The notes: generated by a model not told the origin, from the sequence alone. Shown: positions 34,447 through 43,454, counted from the first letter of the stretch. The stretch is 64,000 bases of DNA from Sneathiella litorea (GCF_009882915.1 NZ_WTUW01000009.1:1-64000), one strand, 5' to 3'. A program made the numbers and translations.

Positions 34447-35262
34447 TCAGTCCTGCTTGATCAGGTGAACATCGCGTTGTGGATAAGGAATAGAAATTCC
34501 TTCCTTGTCAAACGCCTGCTTGATCGCCTTGGTTAACGCGAATTTGAGCGGGAAATAATTTCCGCTATCGCACCAGACACGTACGGTAAAATTAACCGAG
34601 CTGTCGGCCAATTCCGCAATCTCGACCAGAGGCGCAGGATCTTTATGAGACCGTTCGTCTGCCTCGATCAACCGGAGCATGATGTCGCGCGCTTTGTCGA
34701 TATCATCCTCATAGGCAATACCCATGACCAGATCCATCCGCCGCGTGGGATGAAAGCTGATATTCCGGATCGCACTGCCCCAGACCGAGCCATTGGGAAT
34801 GATGACCTGTACATTATCCGGTGTCGCCAATTCGGTCGTAAACAGGCTGATGGACTTGACCGTGCCGCCATGACCGGCAACTTCAACATACTGGCCCACT
34901 TTCATTGGCCGGAAGATCAGCAACATCACGCCGCCCGCGACATTGCTAAGCGTGCCCTGTAGTGCAAGACCGATGGCAAGGCCTGCCGCACCCAGAACCG
35001 CGATCAGGCTTGCCGTCTGAACCCCAAACTGCGCCAGCACCAGAAGCAGGGTGATCGCAAGGATAACAAAGCGTGTCAAGCTACCCAGGAAACCGCTCAC
35101 CGTTGGATCGATGCCGCGCTTGTTCATTATGTTCGTTAACATAGTCGGCACCCGCTTCGACACGATATAGCCGATCAGCAAGATCACCAACGCGCCGATC
35201 ACGTCGAGTCCATATTGCGTGACTATAAGGACAAGTTCGTCCGTTATTTCTTGTAAATCCAT
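34447..35262 (-). CDS. mscS: Small-conductance mechanosensitive channel MscS
   Basis: 271 aa from ATG 35262 after AAAAGGGGTATTT (a longer frame to 35310 lacks support). Three transmembrane helices lie at about 10-35, 55-75 and 80-110. TM3 shows the Gly/Ala-packed pore helix (AVLGAAGLAIGLALQGTLS) followed by NVAGGVMLLIFRPMKVGQYV, then the beta domain and the alpha/beta vestibule (PNGSVWGSAIRN). It opens on hypo-osmotic shock to release solutes, a logical complement to glycine-betaine accumulation by betAB. It terminates at a strong hairpin. Confidence 0.93.
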   Translation of the reverse strand: MDLQEITDELVLIVTQYGLDVIGALVILLIGYIVSKRVPTMLTNIMNKRGIDPTVSGFLGSLTRFVILAITLLLVLAQFGVQTASLIAVLGAAGLAIGLALQGTLSNVAGGVMLLIFRPMKVGQYVEVAGHGGTVKSISLFTTELATPDNVQVIIPNGSVWGSAIRNISFHPTRRMDLVMGIAYEDDIDKARDIMLRLIEADERSHKDPAPLVEIAELADSSVNFTVRVWCDSGNYFPLKFALTKAIKQAFDKEGISIPYPQRDVHLIKQD

Positions 35263-35410
35263 AAATACCCCTTTTGTCGCCAAGACTTTAGGCCATGGCG
35301 ATTTCTTCATTTAGTCTGCGTTCATAGTAAGTGACTGTTAACGTCAATAAAAGCTGGAAATCAAGGACATTTTCGATTTCCGCGCAATTAACTATAGCCC
35401 TTATATATTC

Positions 35411-35680
35411 TTGACATTAAGGGCAAATCTGCGCATATGAGCAACGCACAATGTTTTTTTACATTGGCATCTGGTGCTGACGGTGAAAATGCCGTTGAAA
35501 CCAATCATCAGGTATATGAACAGTATTTCCACAGCGCAAATGCGTTGCTGACAGCGAGGGCCTCTCCTACAGGGGACACGCACGTAGGTCAAGGAGGCAC
35601 GGTTCTCACCTTTTTTGGCCTTTATGTTGCCCTGCACCAAGCGGCGACGACGATTTTGTTTTTTTGAGGACTTATATTCT
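35411..35680 (+). promoter_or_regulatory. Promoter and long structured 5' leader of the DEAD-box helicase gene
   Basis: TTGACA (35411-35416) and CATATG (35434-35439) are spaced by 17 bp, giving a start near 35446 and a leader of about 235 nt. The leader has a hairpin with a T7 loop (arms 35449-35454 and 35461-35466), another near CCTAC/GTAGG (35566-35587) and a T6 run at 35611-35616. No gene is evident in 35263-35680; short frames there have no family resemblance. Long structured leaders are usual for cold-induced RNA helicase genes, so thermal or autogenous control is plausible. mscS must have its own minus-strand promoter at the left of this gap. Confidence 0.45.
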
Positions 35681-37060
35681 ATGACCGAGTTTACCGAGCT
35701 CAACCTGGTTGGGCCGCTTTTGCGTGCCATCGACAAACAGGGTTTTACCACACCAACGCAAATCCAGATGCAGAGCATTCCGGCTCTCATGGAAGGGCGC
35801 GACCTGATGGGCATTGCCGAAACCGGCGGTGGCAAGACAGCCGCGTTTGTGCTCCCACTTCTGCAGCGCCTTCAGCATGAGCGCCGCAAGCCGAAACCGA
35901 ACCGGCCAACAGCCGTTATCCTTGCGCCAACACGGGAACTTGCCCACCAGATCGGGCTCTGTATCCGCGTCTTTACGCGCGGCATGAAACTCTTTCACAC
36001 AGTTGTTTATGGCGGCGCGCCTTATGGCCCGCAGCTACAGCAGCTTTCGCGCGGTGTTGATATCCTCATCGCGACACCGGGCCGCATGATGGACCATATG
36101 AAACGCGGCACCGTGCAGTTGGATAACGTGGAGACACTTATCCTTGATGAAGCGGACCGCATGATGGACATGGGGTTTATCGATGACGTCAATTTCATTG
36201 CGGAAAAGTTACCTGAAGAGCATCAGACAGTGATGTTCTCGGCGACCATGAGTGCCGGCATCAAGCGCCTTTCTGAAAAACTCCTGACGGATCCCGAATT
36301 CGTCGAGGTACAGCGCAAGACCGCTGTTGCCGAGACCATCGACCATTCGGTCCTTATGGTGCGCGGGCATGACAAGAAAGACCTGCTGATGCACCTTCTT
36401 GGCCTGGGCGATAAGGAGCGGGCCATTGTCTTCGTTCGCACCAAGGCAACCGCAGACAAGCTCGCCGAGGAAATCGAGGCAGAGGTCGAGGGCATCAAAA
36501 CTGCGGCTATTCATGGCGACCTCCATCAGCGCGCCCGTGAACGTACGCTTCGCTCTTTCAAGAACGGTCGCTTTTCAATCCTGGTGGCTACGGATGTCGC
36601 CGCGCGTGGGATTGACATCAATGGCATTACCCATGTCATCAATTATGACCTGCCGATGGAAGCCGAGAACTATATCCATCGCGTCGGCCGGACAGGACGC
36701 GCCGGGGCAACCGGTATCGCTATTTCAATCTGCGAGCCGCGTGAGCGCAACCTGCTGAGAAATATTGAACAAACCATCAAGCAAAAGGTACGTATCGATG
36801 AAGATCATCCCTTCCCCGCACCAACGGCCAAACCCGAACAGAAGAAGCATCGTTCGCGGCGAAATGGACCTCCTGCGGGCGCCAGGCGTGACAAACTACC
36901 AACGGGCGATGTTAAACCATTTCGCAAACGCCCGAAGAATACCGTCAGTAAGAATAAAGGCAAACCGGGATTTAAGTCTGGCAAACCCGGAAATTCGTCT
37001 GCAAATGCGGCGAATAAACGTACAAATGCTCGCCAGCAGAAATTTAAACGCGCTGGCTGA
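35681..37060 (+). CDS. DEAD-box RNA helicase, RhlE-like
   Basis: 459-aa ATP-dependent RNA helicase. ATG 35681 (MTEFTELNL) is preferred over an upstream in-frame start because it gives the normal Q-motif spacing and has GAGGA upstream. Motifs in order: Q motif (GFTTPTQIQMQSIP), I AETGGGKT, Ia PTRELAHQ, Ib TPGR, II LDEADRMMDMG, III SAT, IV IVFVRT, V ATDVAARGID, VI HRVGRTGRAG. Residues 370-459 are a basic, Lys/Arg/Asn-rich disordered tail that would bind RNA. The role is likely in ribosome assembly or mRNA decay at low temperature. A strong terminator follows. Confidence 0.92.
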   Translation: MTEFTELNLVGPLLRAIDKQGFTTPTQIQMQSIPALMEGRDLMGIAETGGGKTAAFVLPLLQRLQHERRKPKPNRPTAVILAPTRELAHQIGLCIRVFTRGMKLFHTVVYGGAPYGPQLQQLSRGVDILIATPGRMMDHMKRGTVQLDNVETLILDEADRMMDMGFIDDVNFIAEKLPEEHQTVMFSATMSAGIKRLSEKLLTDPEFVEVQRKTAVAETIDHSVLMVRGHDKKDLLMHLLGLGDKERAIVFVRTKATADKLAEEIEAEVEGIKTAAIHGDLHQRARERTLRSFKNGRFSILVATDVAARGIDINGITHVINYDLPMEAENYIHRVGRTGRAGATGIAISICEPRERNLLRNIEQTIKQKVRIDEDHPFPAPTAKPEQKKHRSRRNGPPAGARRDKLPTGDVKPFRKRPKNTVSKNKGKPGFKSGKPGNSSANAANKRTNARQQKFKRAG

Positions 37061-37084
37061 TAGTCAGTGGCAATAAGAATAAGG

Positions 37085-37113
37085 AAAGGCCGGTTTTATC
37101 CGGCCTTTTTTTT
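37085..37113 (+). terminator. Rho-independent terminator of the DEAD-box gene
   Basis: Nine-bp perfect stem AAAGGCCGG (37085-37093) with CCGGCCTTT (37100-37108), 6-nt loop, then T tract to 37113. It slightly overlaps the stop codon of the convergent soeC gene (37112-37114). Confidence 0.92.
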
Positions 37114-38062
37114 ATGCGCGGGACGCACCGTAATAGAGGCCGACTGTGTGCCGGGCTTCCGCAAAAAAGAGCCAGCGTTCCGCAACAATCCCGACGACCG
37201 AGGCCAAAACTGCCAAAATGACCGCGATCAAGGACAGGACGCCCCCCATCATCAGGCTGATCAGGATCAGGAAGAACGGCAGGGCAAAAGCCGCCACAAC
37301 GGTAATCAGCCGAAGTTTGGCCGCATGTTTCCGGGCAATCTTGAAGCCCATTTCCTTCATCAGATAGTTCGCTTCGGTATGCGGCGCCTCAAACAGTTTT
37401 ACCGAGCCAAACTCCCCAAGCCCTGTTGCACTTTCGGGCGTAGAAATACTTTGGCTGCTATCCAGAAACCGCCAGTAGGCAACCTTCCATGCAACCCCCA
37501 GACCGAGGATCAACAGCGTCACCAACTGCAACAGCGCAACCGTCCCTCCCCATACCGCCAGCAGGCCGTTGAGAAGGACTAGTCCACTCATCAGGGCGAG
37601 GAGAAGATACCCCGCCGGAACATAGCCGTTCGACCAGGCATGAATGGGCTTCAGGCTCGCATAGATCATCGCCGTGCAATAAACTGTAATGACACAGGAA
37701 ATTATGCCAACAACACCGACTATTCCCATCAAGCCTTGCAGGATGTCGGCAAAAAAGAGTTGATGAAGCGCATAGAGCCCCGTGGGAATGAAGGTCAGGA
37801 TAGCCATCACCCCTTCCCGGCTGAGCCAGGAAGACCGCCATTGAGTCAGGGCGCGCCAGGCCCTCTCTGGATGACCCAAATGAAAGGTGGACGAGAGAAG
37901 CCCGCCGGTGATCAGCACATAGCTTACCGCATAGCCGGTGAATGCCAGCCAGAAGTCCACTGGCATTATCCCCAGAATATTGCCCGCGATCAGCAGGGCT
38001 AAAAGCCCATATCCCGCGCCGGATGCTGTGGTGAAGAAAATAACTGATTTTGCCGGATGCAT
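37112..38062 (-). CDS. soeC: DmsC/NrfD-type membrane anchor subunit, SoeC-like
   Basis: 316-aa polytopic membrane protein with eight to nine hydrophobic segments and no haem-ligand motif. The segment TFHLGHPERAWRALTQ followed by WRSSWLSREG near residues 60-85 is the DmsC-family signature; these residues contact quinone and the Fe-S subunit. It anchors the molybdoenzyme to the inner membrane and passes electrons to quinone. It lies 12 nt after the Fe-S subunit gene. DmsC-type anchors also serve DMSO reductases, but the catalytic partner here lacks a Tat signal, favouring a cytoplasm-facing sulfite dehydrogenase. Confidence 0.82.
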   Translation of the reverse strand: MHPAKSVIFFTTASGAGYGLLALLIAGNILGIMPVDFWLAFTGYAVSYVLITGGLLSSTFHLGHPERAWRALTQWRSSWLSREGVMAILTFIPTGLYALHQLFFADILQGLMGIVGVVGIISCVITVYCTAMIYASLKPIHAWSNGYVPAGYLLLALMSGLVLLNGLLAVWGGTVALLQLVTLLILGLGVAWKVAYWRFLDSSQSISTPESATGLGEFGSVKLFEAPHTEANYLMKEMGFKIARKHAAKLRLITVVAAFALPFFLILISLMMGGVLSLIAVILAVLASVVGIVAERWLFFAEARHTVGLYYGASRA

Positions 38063-38074
38063 CGTGGCCTCTGT

Positions 38075-38818
38075 TTACGCGGAAAGAAACTTGTCGACCC
38101 AGCGGGCAATAACGCCAGCGGAGCTGTCGGCGACCGGTGTAAGCTCAGGCACCGGTCTGTCTTCGCCCAGCTTCTTGGGCCGCGGCGGCAGATACTTATT
38201 GGTGGGCTTACATTCCTGCTCCGGCATCAGGTCATAACCGCCACGTTTGGCGACCAGCTTGCTGACATCCGACTCAGGATCGCCCAAATCCCCGAAGGAG
38301 CGGGCACCCGCGGGACAGGTCGACACACAGGCTGGAACGCGGGATTCCTCGGGCAGGTTCGGATTATAGATTTTATCGACACAAAGGGTGCATTTCTTCA
38401 TCACACCCGCATCCTCGTCATACTCTCGCGCGCCATAGGGGCAGGCCCAGGAACAGAGCTTGCAGCCGATGCAATGATCCGCATTGACAAGCACGATGCC
38501 GTCCTCTTCGCGCTTGTAGGACGCACCCGTTGGGCAAACGGTGACGCAGGGCGCATCGTCGCAATGCAGGCAGCTTTTCGGGAAATGGACCGTCCGACCG
38601 CCGGTTTCCTCATTCTCCACTTCAAAACTATGGATACGGTTGAACCAGACCCCTGTCGGGTCCGCGCCATAAGGTTCCGTATCGGTCATCGGGGCAGAAT
38701 GCCCGCCGGAGTTCCATTCCTTGCAGTTCACGGCGCAAGCATGACAGCCGACGCAGATATCAAGATCGATAACAAGGCCGAGTTTCTTTTTCGGCGGATT
38801 TATTGGAAGTGAGGTCAT
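38075..38818 (-). CDS. soeB: Four-cluster ferredoxin subunit, SoeB-like
   Basis: 247-aa electron-transfer subunit binding four [4Fe-4S] clusters. Cys motifs visible are DICVGCHACAVNCKEW (residues 20-35), SCLHCDDAPCVTVCPTGA, DHCIGCKLCSWACPYGA and KKCTLCVD with PACVSTCPAGAR. It relays electrons from the catalytic to the membrane subunit. It overlaps the start of the catalytic gene's stop by 4 nt (ATGA), so subunits are made in equal amounts. Cytoplasmic, as no signal peptide is present. Confidence 0.88.
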   Translation of the reverse strand: MTSLPINPPKKKLGLVIDLDICVGCHACAVNCKEWNSGGHSAPMTDTEPYGADPTGVWFNRIHSFEVENEETGGRTVHFPKSCLHCDDAPCVTVCPTGASYKREEDGIVLVNADHCIGCKLCSWACPYGAREYDEDAGVMKKCTLCVDKIYNPNLPEESRVPACVSTCPAGARSFGDLGDPESDVSKLVAKRGGYDLMPEQECKPTNKYLPPRPKKLGEDRPVPELTPVADSSAGVIARWVDKFLSA

Positions 38819-41808
38819 TCTTTTTCCTTCCCAGCTTCGTCGGCAAGCTGATTGCCGTGTCCGGGTTTGATACCACTTTTCTGCCCGGCATTTTCCTCTC
38901 GGTTGCCGATCCAGTCCTTCATAGGCACGGGCTCTAGATCACTCGCCTCGCCCTTGAGATCTGCACCGTATCGTAATAGCTCTGTCGGTTCTGGAAGGCC
39001 GAAATGATCCTGCGGGTCGAGCATCGGCTCTGTTTCCCCATATTCATCCGCCGCGCATTTCTCGACTTTTACACGCAGGTCATACCAGGCTGCCTGCCCC
39101 GTCACCGGATCGGAGTTGGAGTAACGATAACCATCCTCCCGCGCGGGTAGCAGTTGGGAAATAATATGGTTCAGCAAAAAGCCCTTTGTGGCCTCTGGCG
39201 CGTCATCCTTCAAGTTCCAGGCGCCTTTGCGCTTGCCAATCGCGTTCCAGGTCCAGACTGTATGCGGGTTGACCCCCTGCATCAGCTTTGCCTGCGCCTT
39301 CACCCTGCCATGGGGCGAGGTTACCCAGAGCCAGTCGCCATCCGCGATGCCTTTCGCCTTCGCGGTCTCCGCATGTATAAACAATGGGTTGCGCGCCGTT
39401 ATCTGACGAAGCCAGGCATTCTGGCCGCCCCAGCTGTGGTACATATGCATGGGCCGCTGAGTTACGGCATGAAGCGGGAACTCCTCCTGCGGGAGACCTT
39501 CTTCCTCAAGCGCGGAATACCAGATCGGCATCGGATCGAAGAAGGTATCAATACGCGGGCGCAAATGATCGGGCGGTTGCAGATCGCCAAAGCCTTGAGC
39601 CGCAAGACGGAATTTCTGCAGTGTTTCAGAATAAATTTCCATCATCACCTGTCCCGGCATGGCAAGCCAGCCCATATGGACGGCCTCCTCCAGATAGGAT
39701 TTGTTGGCGAACTTGTAATAGGACTGTTCTGGCGTGAATTTCTTCTCCCAGAAACAGCCATTAGCGATATAGGCGTCCAGCTGCTTCATGTTGGGCGCTC
39801 CGCGTCCCTGCCCCGTTCCGTCTTCACCGCGCCAGCCCCCCAGTGGTCCGGTATCAGGCGTGCGTTCATGACGGACCATATATTCCGCATAGCCACCGGG
39901 ATAAAGCGCTGATCCGTCTTCCGCTGCTATGCCGGGAAGTTCCAGCATGACGCCGAGTTCCAGCAGGACGTCCTGAAACGGCCGGACATCACGATCAAGG
40001 GTCACAACAGGCTGTCGAATGGCATCCGCCGCCCCATGGGCCGAGGAAATCGGCCGATCCAGCAGCGAAATACAGTCCCAGCGTTCCAGATAGGTCGTAT
40101 CCGGCAGCACCAGGTCGGCGTAAGCCACAGTTTCAGACGAATAGGCATCGGAATAAATGATTTTCGGAATTTTATAACTGCCATCCGGCTTCTTATCCGT
40201 AAGGTAGCGGATCGTGTCCGGCACATTCATCGAGCTGTTCCAGCCCATATTGGCCATATACATGAACAGGACATCGATTTCCTGCGGATCGCCCGCCCAG
40301 GCATTATGGATCACACTATGCATCAGGCCATGGGCCGAAAGCGGATATTCCCAGCTATAGGCTTTGTCTATCCGTTTGGGGTTCCCCGCGTCATCCACCA
40401 GCAAATCCGCGGGGCCCTTCGGAAAACCGAGCGGCATACCGTCAAGCGGCGTATTCGCCTGGGTTTCCTTTCCTGCGGGGGTCGGGCCCGGCGGACAGGG
40501 TTTCGGATACGGAGGCTTGTGCCGGAAACCGCCGGGCACATCAATCGAACCCAGGATCATCTGTAATAGGTGAATGGCGCGGCAGGTGTGAAAGCCGTTG
40601 GAATGCGCCGATATCCCGCGCATCGCATGCATGGAGACCGGGCGTCCGATCATTTTCTCCTGGCGCCGGCCAGCCCAGTCTGTCCAGGGGATATCGAGCT
40701 CGATCTCCTGCTCGAAGGCGACTTCGGCTATCTCTGCCGCAATCCGCCGGATGGTCGCCGCCTTGATCCCTGTTTTTTCCGCGACAGCGTCGGGAGAATA
40801 CTTCTCATCCAGATACCGCGCCGCCATCAACTGAAACGCGGGAACCGCCGTCTGTCCGGAGGGAAGCGTATAGGTCCCGACGAGCGCCGGATCGGCTTTC
40901 CGGTCACTGTTCGGAAGCAGCTTGCCCGACGGGGTCGCAATCAGGGCCGTGCCGGTCGCATCCCGTGCAAAAAGACCGTTATCCGCCTCGCCCTCTGCCT
41001 GAATGACCAGCCATGATGCATTTGTATAGCGCTTCAGATACTCCCAGTCGATTTTCTCTGCACGGAGCAGCTCATGAATAATCGCCATGACGAACAGGCC
41101 ATCAGTGCCGGGTGTGATGCCGACCCATTCATCGGCGATGGCGGAATAACCGCTCCGGACCGGATTGACGGACACGAATTTCGCATCCTCACGTGTTTTC
41201 AGCTTACCAAGACCGATCTTGATGGGGTTGGAGTCATGATCCTCCGCCACGCCGAACATCAGGAAATATTTCGTCAGGTCCCAGTCCGGCTCGCCAAACT
41301 CCCAAAAAGACCCGCCAATGCTGTAAAGACCTGCCGCTGCCATATTGACGGAACAGAACCCGCCGTGGGCGGCAAAATTACGGGTGCCATACTGCTTTGC
41401 CCACCAGCCGGTAAAGCTCTGGGACTGATCACGGCCGGTAAAGAAGGCGAGCTTCGATGGATCATCCGCGCGCACATCCTTGAGCCAGCCCGCCGCAAGG
41501 TCAAGCGCCTCTTCCCATTCGATTTCCTTGAATTTTCCCTCGCCCCGCTCGCCCACACGGAGGAGCGGCTTTTGAAGTTTTGCCGGGGAATTCTGCTGCA
41601 TGATCCCGGCAGAACCCTTGGCGCAGAGAACGCCTTTATTGACCGGGTGATCCGGGTTCCCCTCAATATAGCGGATCTTGTTGTCTTTGAGATGCACTTT
41701 TATCCCGCAACGGCAGGCGCACATATAGCAAGTCGTGTATTTTACCTCGTCCGATACAATGGGCGAAGTGTCCGCGCGGTCGTCACGCAGAACGATACCT
41801 TCTGTCAT
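38815..41808 (-). CDS. soeA: Molybdopterin catalytic subunit, sulfite dehydrogenase SoeA-like
   Basis: 997-aa Mo-bis-MGD oxidoreductase. The N-terminal [4Fe-4S] site is TTCYMCACRCG with the fourth Cys in GVLCAKGSAG. The MGD cap region is near the C-terminus (HSWGGQNAWLRQITARNPL, NAIGKRKGAW). There is no twin-arginine signal, so the active site faces the cytoplasm. Length, subunit set (A-B-C) and gene order match SoeABC, the cytoplasmic sulfite:quinone oxidoreductase of purple sulfur and marine alphaproteobacteria. This would detoxify sulfite released from taurine or other organosulfonates. Thiosulfate/polysulfide reductase relatives cannot be ruled out by eye. Confidence 0.78.
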   Translation of the reverse strand: MTEGIVLRDDRADTSPIVSDEVKYTTCYMCACRCGIKVHLKDNKIRYIEGNPDHPVNKGVLCAKGSAGIMQQNSPAKLQKPLLRVGERGEGKFKEIEWEEALDLAAGWLKDVRADDPSKLAFFTGRDQSQSFTGWWAKQYGTRNFAAHGGFCSVNMAAAGLYSIGGSFWEFGEPDWDLTKYFLMFGVAEDHDSNPIKIGLGKLKTREDAKFVSVNPVRSGYSAIADEWVGITPGTDGLFVMAIIHELLRAEKIDWEYLKRYTNASWLVIQAEGEADNGLFARDATGTALIATPSGKLLPNSDRKADPALVGTYTLPSGQTAVPAFQLMAARYLDEKYSPDAVAEKTGIKAATIRRIAAEIAEVAFEQEIELDIPWTDWAGRRQEKMIGRPVSMHAMRGISAHSNGFHTCRAIHLLQMILGSIDVPGGFRHKPPYPKPCPPGPTPAGKETQANTPLDGMPLGFPKGPADLLVDDAGNPKRIDKAYSWEYPLSAHGLMHSVIHNAWAGDPQEIDVLFMYMANMGWNSSMNVPDTIRYLTDKKPDGSYKIPKIIYSDAYSSETVAYADLVLPDTTYLERWDCISLLDRPISSAHGAADAIRQPVVTLDRDVRPFQDVLLELGVMLELPGIAAEDGSALYPGGYAEYMVRHERTPDTGPLGGWRGEDGTGQGRGAPNMKQLDAYIANGCFWEKKFTPEQSYYKFANKSYLEEAVHMGWLAMPGQVMMEIYSETLQKFRLAAQGFGDLQPPDHLRPRIDTFFDPMPIWYSALEEEGLPQEEFPLHAVTQRPMHMYHSWGGQNAWLRQITARNPLFIHAETAKAKGIADGDWLWVTSPHGRVKAQAKLMQGVNPHTVWTWNAIGKRKGAWNLKDDAPEATKGFLLNHIISQLLPAREDGYRYSNSDPVTGQAAWYDLRVKVEKCAADEYGETEPMLDPQDHFGLPEPTELLRYGADLKGEASDLEPVPMKDWIGNREENAGQKSGIKPGHGNQLADEAGKEKE

Positions 41809-41936
41809 TGAAAATAGCTCCCCAGCTACTTGAGAACGGCGTACAGCCGAAAGTACTCAACAATATCGTTACCCGATTTTCCCAGTGCCTGTCGATAGGG
41901 AATAAAAAATATTCTATTCCCCCAACCCCGGATCAG

Positions 41937-42638
41937 TTACTCCTTGAGGCTTTTAAGACTATCACGCAGGAGGCTCCGGCCCTGCTGTACCCTTTTACGG
42001 ACATTATCATTTGTAATACCAAGCGCTTGCGCAATATCGTCATACTCTTCCCCTTGAACCAGGCGGAGAATAACCGGCGCCTTTAACCGATCGGGAAGAT
42101 TTTCAATGGCTGCCCGTAATCGCCGACTAAGTTCTGAATTCAACAAGTTGCCTTCCGGTGTCTGATACCGAATATCAAATGCCGCCATATCAACAGAATT
42201 AACTTCCTTCACCTTGTCATAGAGATTTCGCAGACGTTTATTGGCACGATGTTTATCGATACAGATGTTATGAAGTAAACGGGCAAACCAGGCTCTCTCA
42301 TTGCTGATCTGGGACGCATGGGCCGCATACTTCTCATAGGCCCGGATTGTAGCGTCGCTAAAGGCATCTTCCGCATCCTCCGCGCTTACATTCATCCAAA
42401 TCATGCTAAGCCTTATTAAATACTCCCTATGAGAGTGCCACGCGGACCAGAAATCTTCAAGGCAGGCACTATTTTTTTCATCAACCAAAGGATTTTCGGA
42501 GCCAGCATCAATGGCGGGATCTAACGCGGGAATTTCTGTTTGTAGCGTTGTAACGGATAAAGACAGGCTGGACCTGGTGGGGGAATCTGAGTTGGAAAGT
42601 TGGGTTTTGGGTATAGTTTCTTGCCTGAGCGGATTCAC
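41937..42638 (-). CDS. ECF-type RNA polymerase sigma factor next to reb genes
   Basis: 233-aa sigma-70 family protein. Residues 1-60 are a Ser/Thr-rich non-conserved extension. Region 2 spans about 65-135 (SAEDAEDAFSDATIRAYEKY, RAWFARLLHNICIDKHRANK, matching 2.2-2.4). Region 4 spans about 175-230 (LPDRLKAPVILRLVQGEEYD, then ITNDNVRKRVQQGRSLL as the recognition helix). The start is GTG 42638 with AGGGGG 6 nt upstream. No anti-sigma gene is adjacent. It is divergent from the R-body genes across 291 bp and 128 bp from soeA. P. aeruginosa needs a FecI-like sigma factor encoded beside its reb genes, so this protein is probably the dedicated sigma of this locus. Confidence 0.85.
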   Translation of the reverse strand: MNPLRQETIPKTQLSNSDSPTRSSLSLSVTTLQTEIPALDPAIDAGSENPLVDEKNSACLEDFWSAWHSHREYLIRLSMIWMNVSAEDAEDAFSDATIRAYEKYAAHASQISNERAWFARLLHNICIDKHRANKRLRNLYDKVKEVNSVDMAAFDIRYQTPEGNLLNSELSRRLRAAIENLPDRLKAPVILRLVQGEEYDDIAQALGITNDNVRKRVQQGRSLLRDSLKSLKE

Positions 42639-42929
42639 AGCGACCCCCTAGAAGATTTGAATTAATGGAAAACAAAACTGAACTAAGGGTGACCATTCTT
42701 TTTATGCCACCCGCTTTCTCTCATTTCATTTGGGGGCGATTTTTCACTTTTAAAGTGTAATTCTTATTTTTTATATATTATATACGAGTGTATGAAGTAA
42801 AGTAAATTTTAAATAGTTTTTACTATTTAATTCACACATATGAATTATTATTAATATTTAAATTTGAAATTTATTTATTAATATTTATTTACTTAATTAT
42901 ATTAGGTTTTTTATGACAGGAATATAATA
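42639..42929. promoter_or_regulatory. AT-rich divergent control region of the R-body locus
   Basis: About 290 bp without a gene; from 42730 to 42929 it is extremely A/T-rich. Two inverted repeats stand out: CACTTT-T-AAAGTG at 42745-42757 and a 9-bp repeat with arms 42809-42817 and 42822-42830. They could be operators or bent/curved DNA. The region would carry promoters for the sigma gene (leftward) and the first reb gene (rightward, with AGGAAT as ribosome-binding site). Such AT-rich DNA is a usual target of nucleoid silencers. Confidence 0.5.
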
Positions 42930-43370
42930 ATGGGAAATTCAAATACAGATGATCAAATATTAAATTCGATCTTATCAACTAATGAAATATTAATAGGAAG
43001 CTCTACATCCAAATCAATGGCAGCAATGTACCTGAATTTGTCTCATGCTACCGGAATGATGGCGCATAACGCTGTGAGCAACCAGCAGCACCTGAATATT
43101 CTGGGTGCTGCCGCCGCAGCTGCCGGGGCCACCGGTCTTCTTCGAAATGGTATGGCGGACCAGATTGAGAAAATGACTCCCAATGAGCGTCTGAATTATT
43201 TGCAAAAACTTTTAATCCTCACCACCAACCCGACGGGTGAACCCACCTCACCTGCTGACGAAAGTCCTGCTCAATCTAAAACAAAGAATAAGGATGATAC
43301 GACAACACCCGCGTCCGGTACGACAGAAATGTCTGACGACTCCGCCGCTACGGATACAACAGCAACATAA
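42930..43370 (+). CDS. Divergent Reb-family (R-body) protein with acidic Ser/Thr-rich tail
   Basis: 146 aa. Residues 1-75 can be aligned by eye to the canonical RebB proteins downstream (TSKSMAAMYLNLSHATGMM against the APAxSMGxxYQxMAQ block, then HNAVSNQQHLNIL against QNAVxNQQxxN), so it is a distant family member. The N-terminal NxQITDA motif is degraded (DDQILNSI), and an Ala7-like run follows. The C-terminal ~50 residues are low-complexity Pro/Ser/Thr/Asp. It is the first gene after the AT-rich control region. It might cap, nucleate or modify the ribbon rather than be its bulk subunit. Function is not established. Confidence 0.65.
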   Translation: MGNSNTDDQILNSILSTNEILIGSSTSKSMAAMYLNLSHATGMMAHNAVSNQQHLNILGAAAAAAGATGLLRNGMADQIEKMTPNERLNYLQKLLILTTNPTGEPTSPADESPAQSKTKNKDDTTTPASGTTEMSDDSAATDTTAT

Positions 43371-43454
43371 ATCGTCTAATTATATTTTTTACAACTTTAA
43401 GTACGCATTCTTCCTGAAATTATTTTTTAAAATTATACATACTGGATATCTATC

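Noticed and set aside
35437-35667. 76-codon open frame upstream of the DEAD-box gene
   Set aside because: It lies in the probable 5' leader, lacks a ribosome-binding site and resembles no family.
41808-42086. 92-codon plus-strand frame between soeA and the sigma gene
   Set aside because: Most of it is antisense to the conserved region 4 of the sigma factor.
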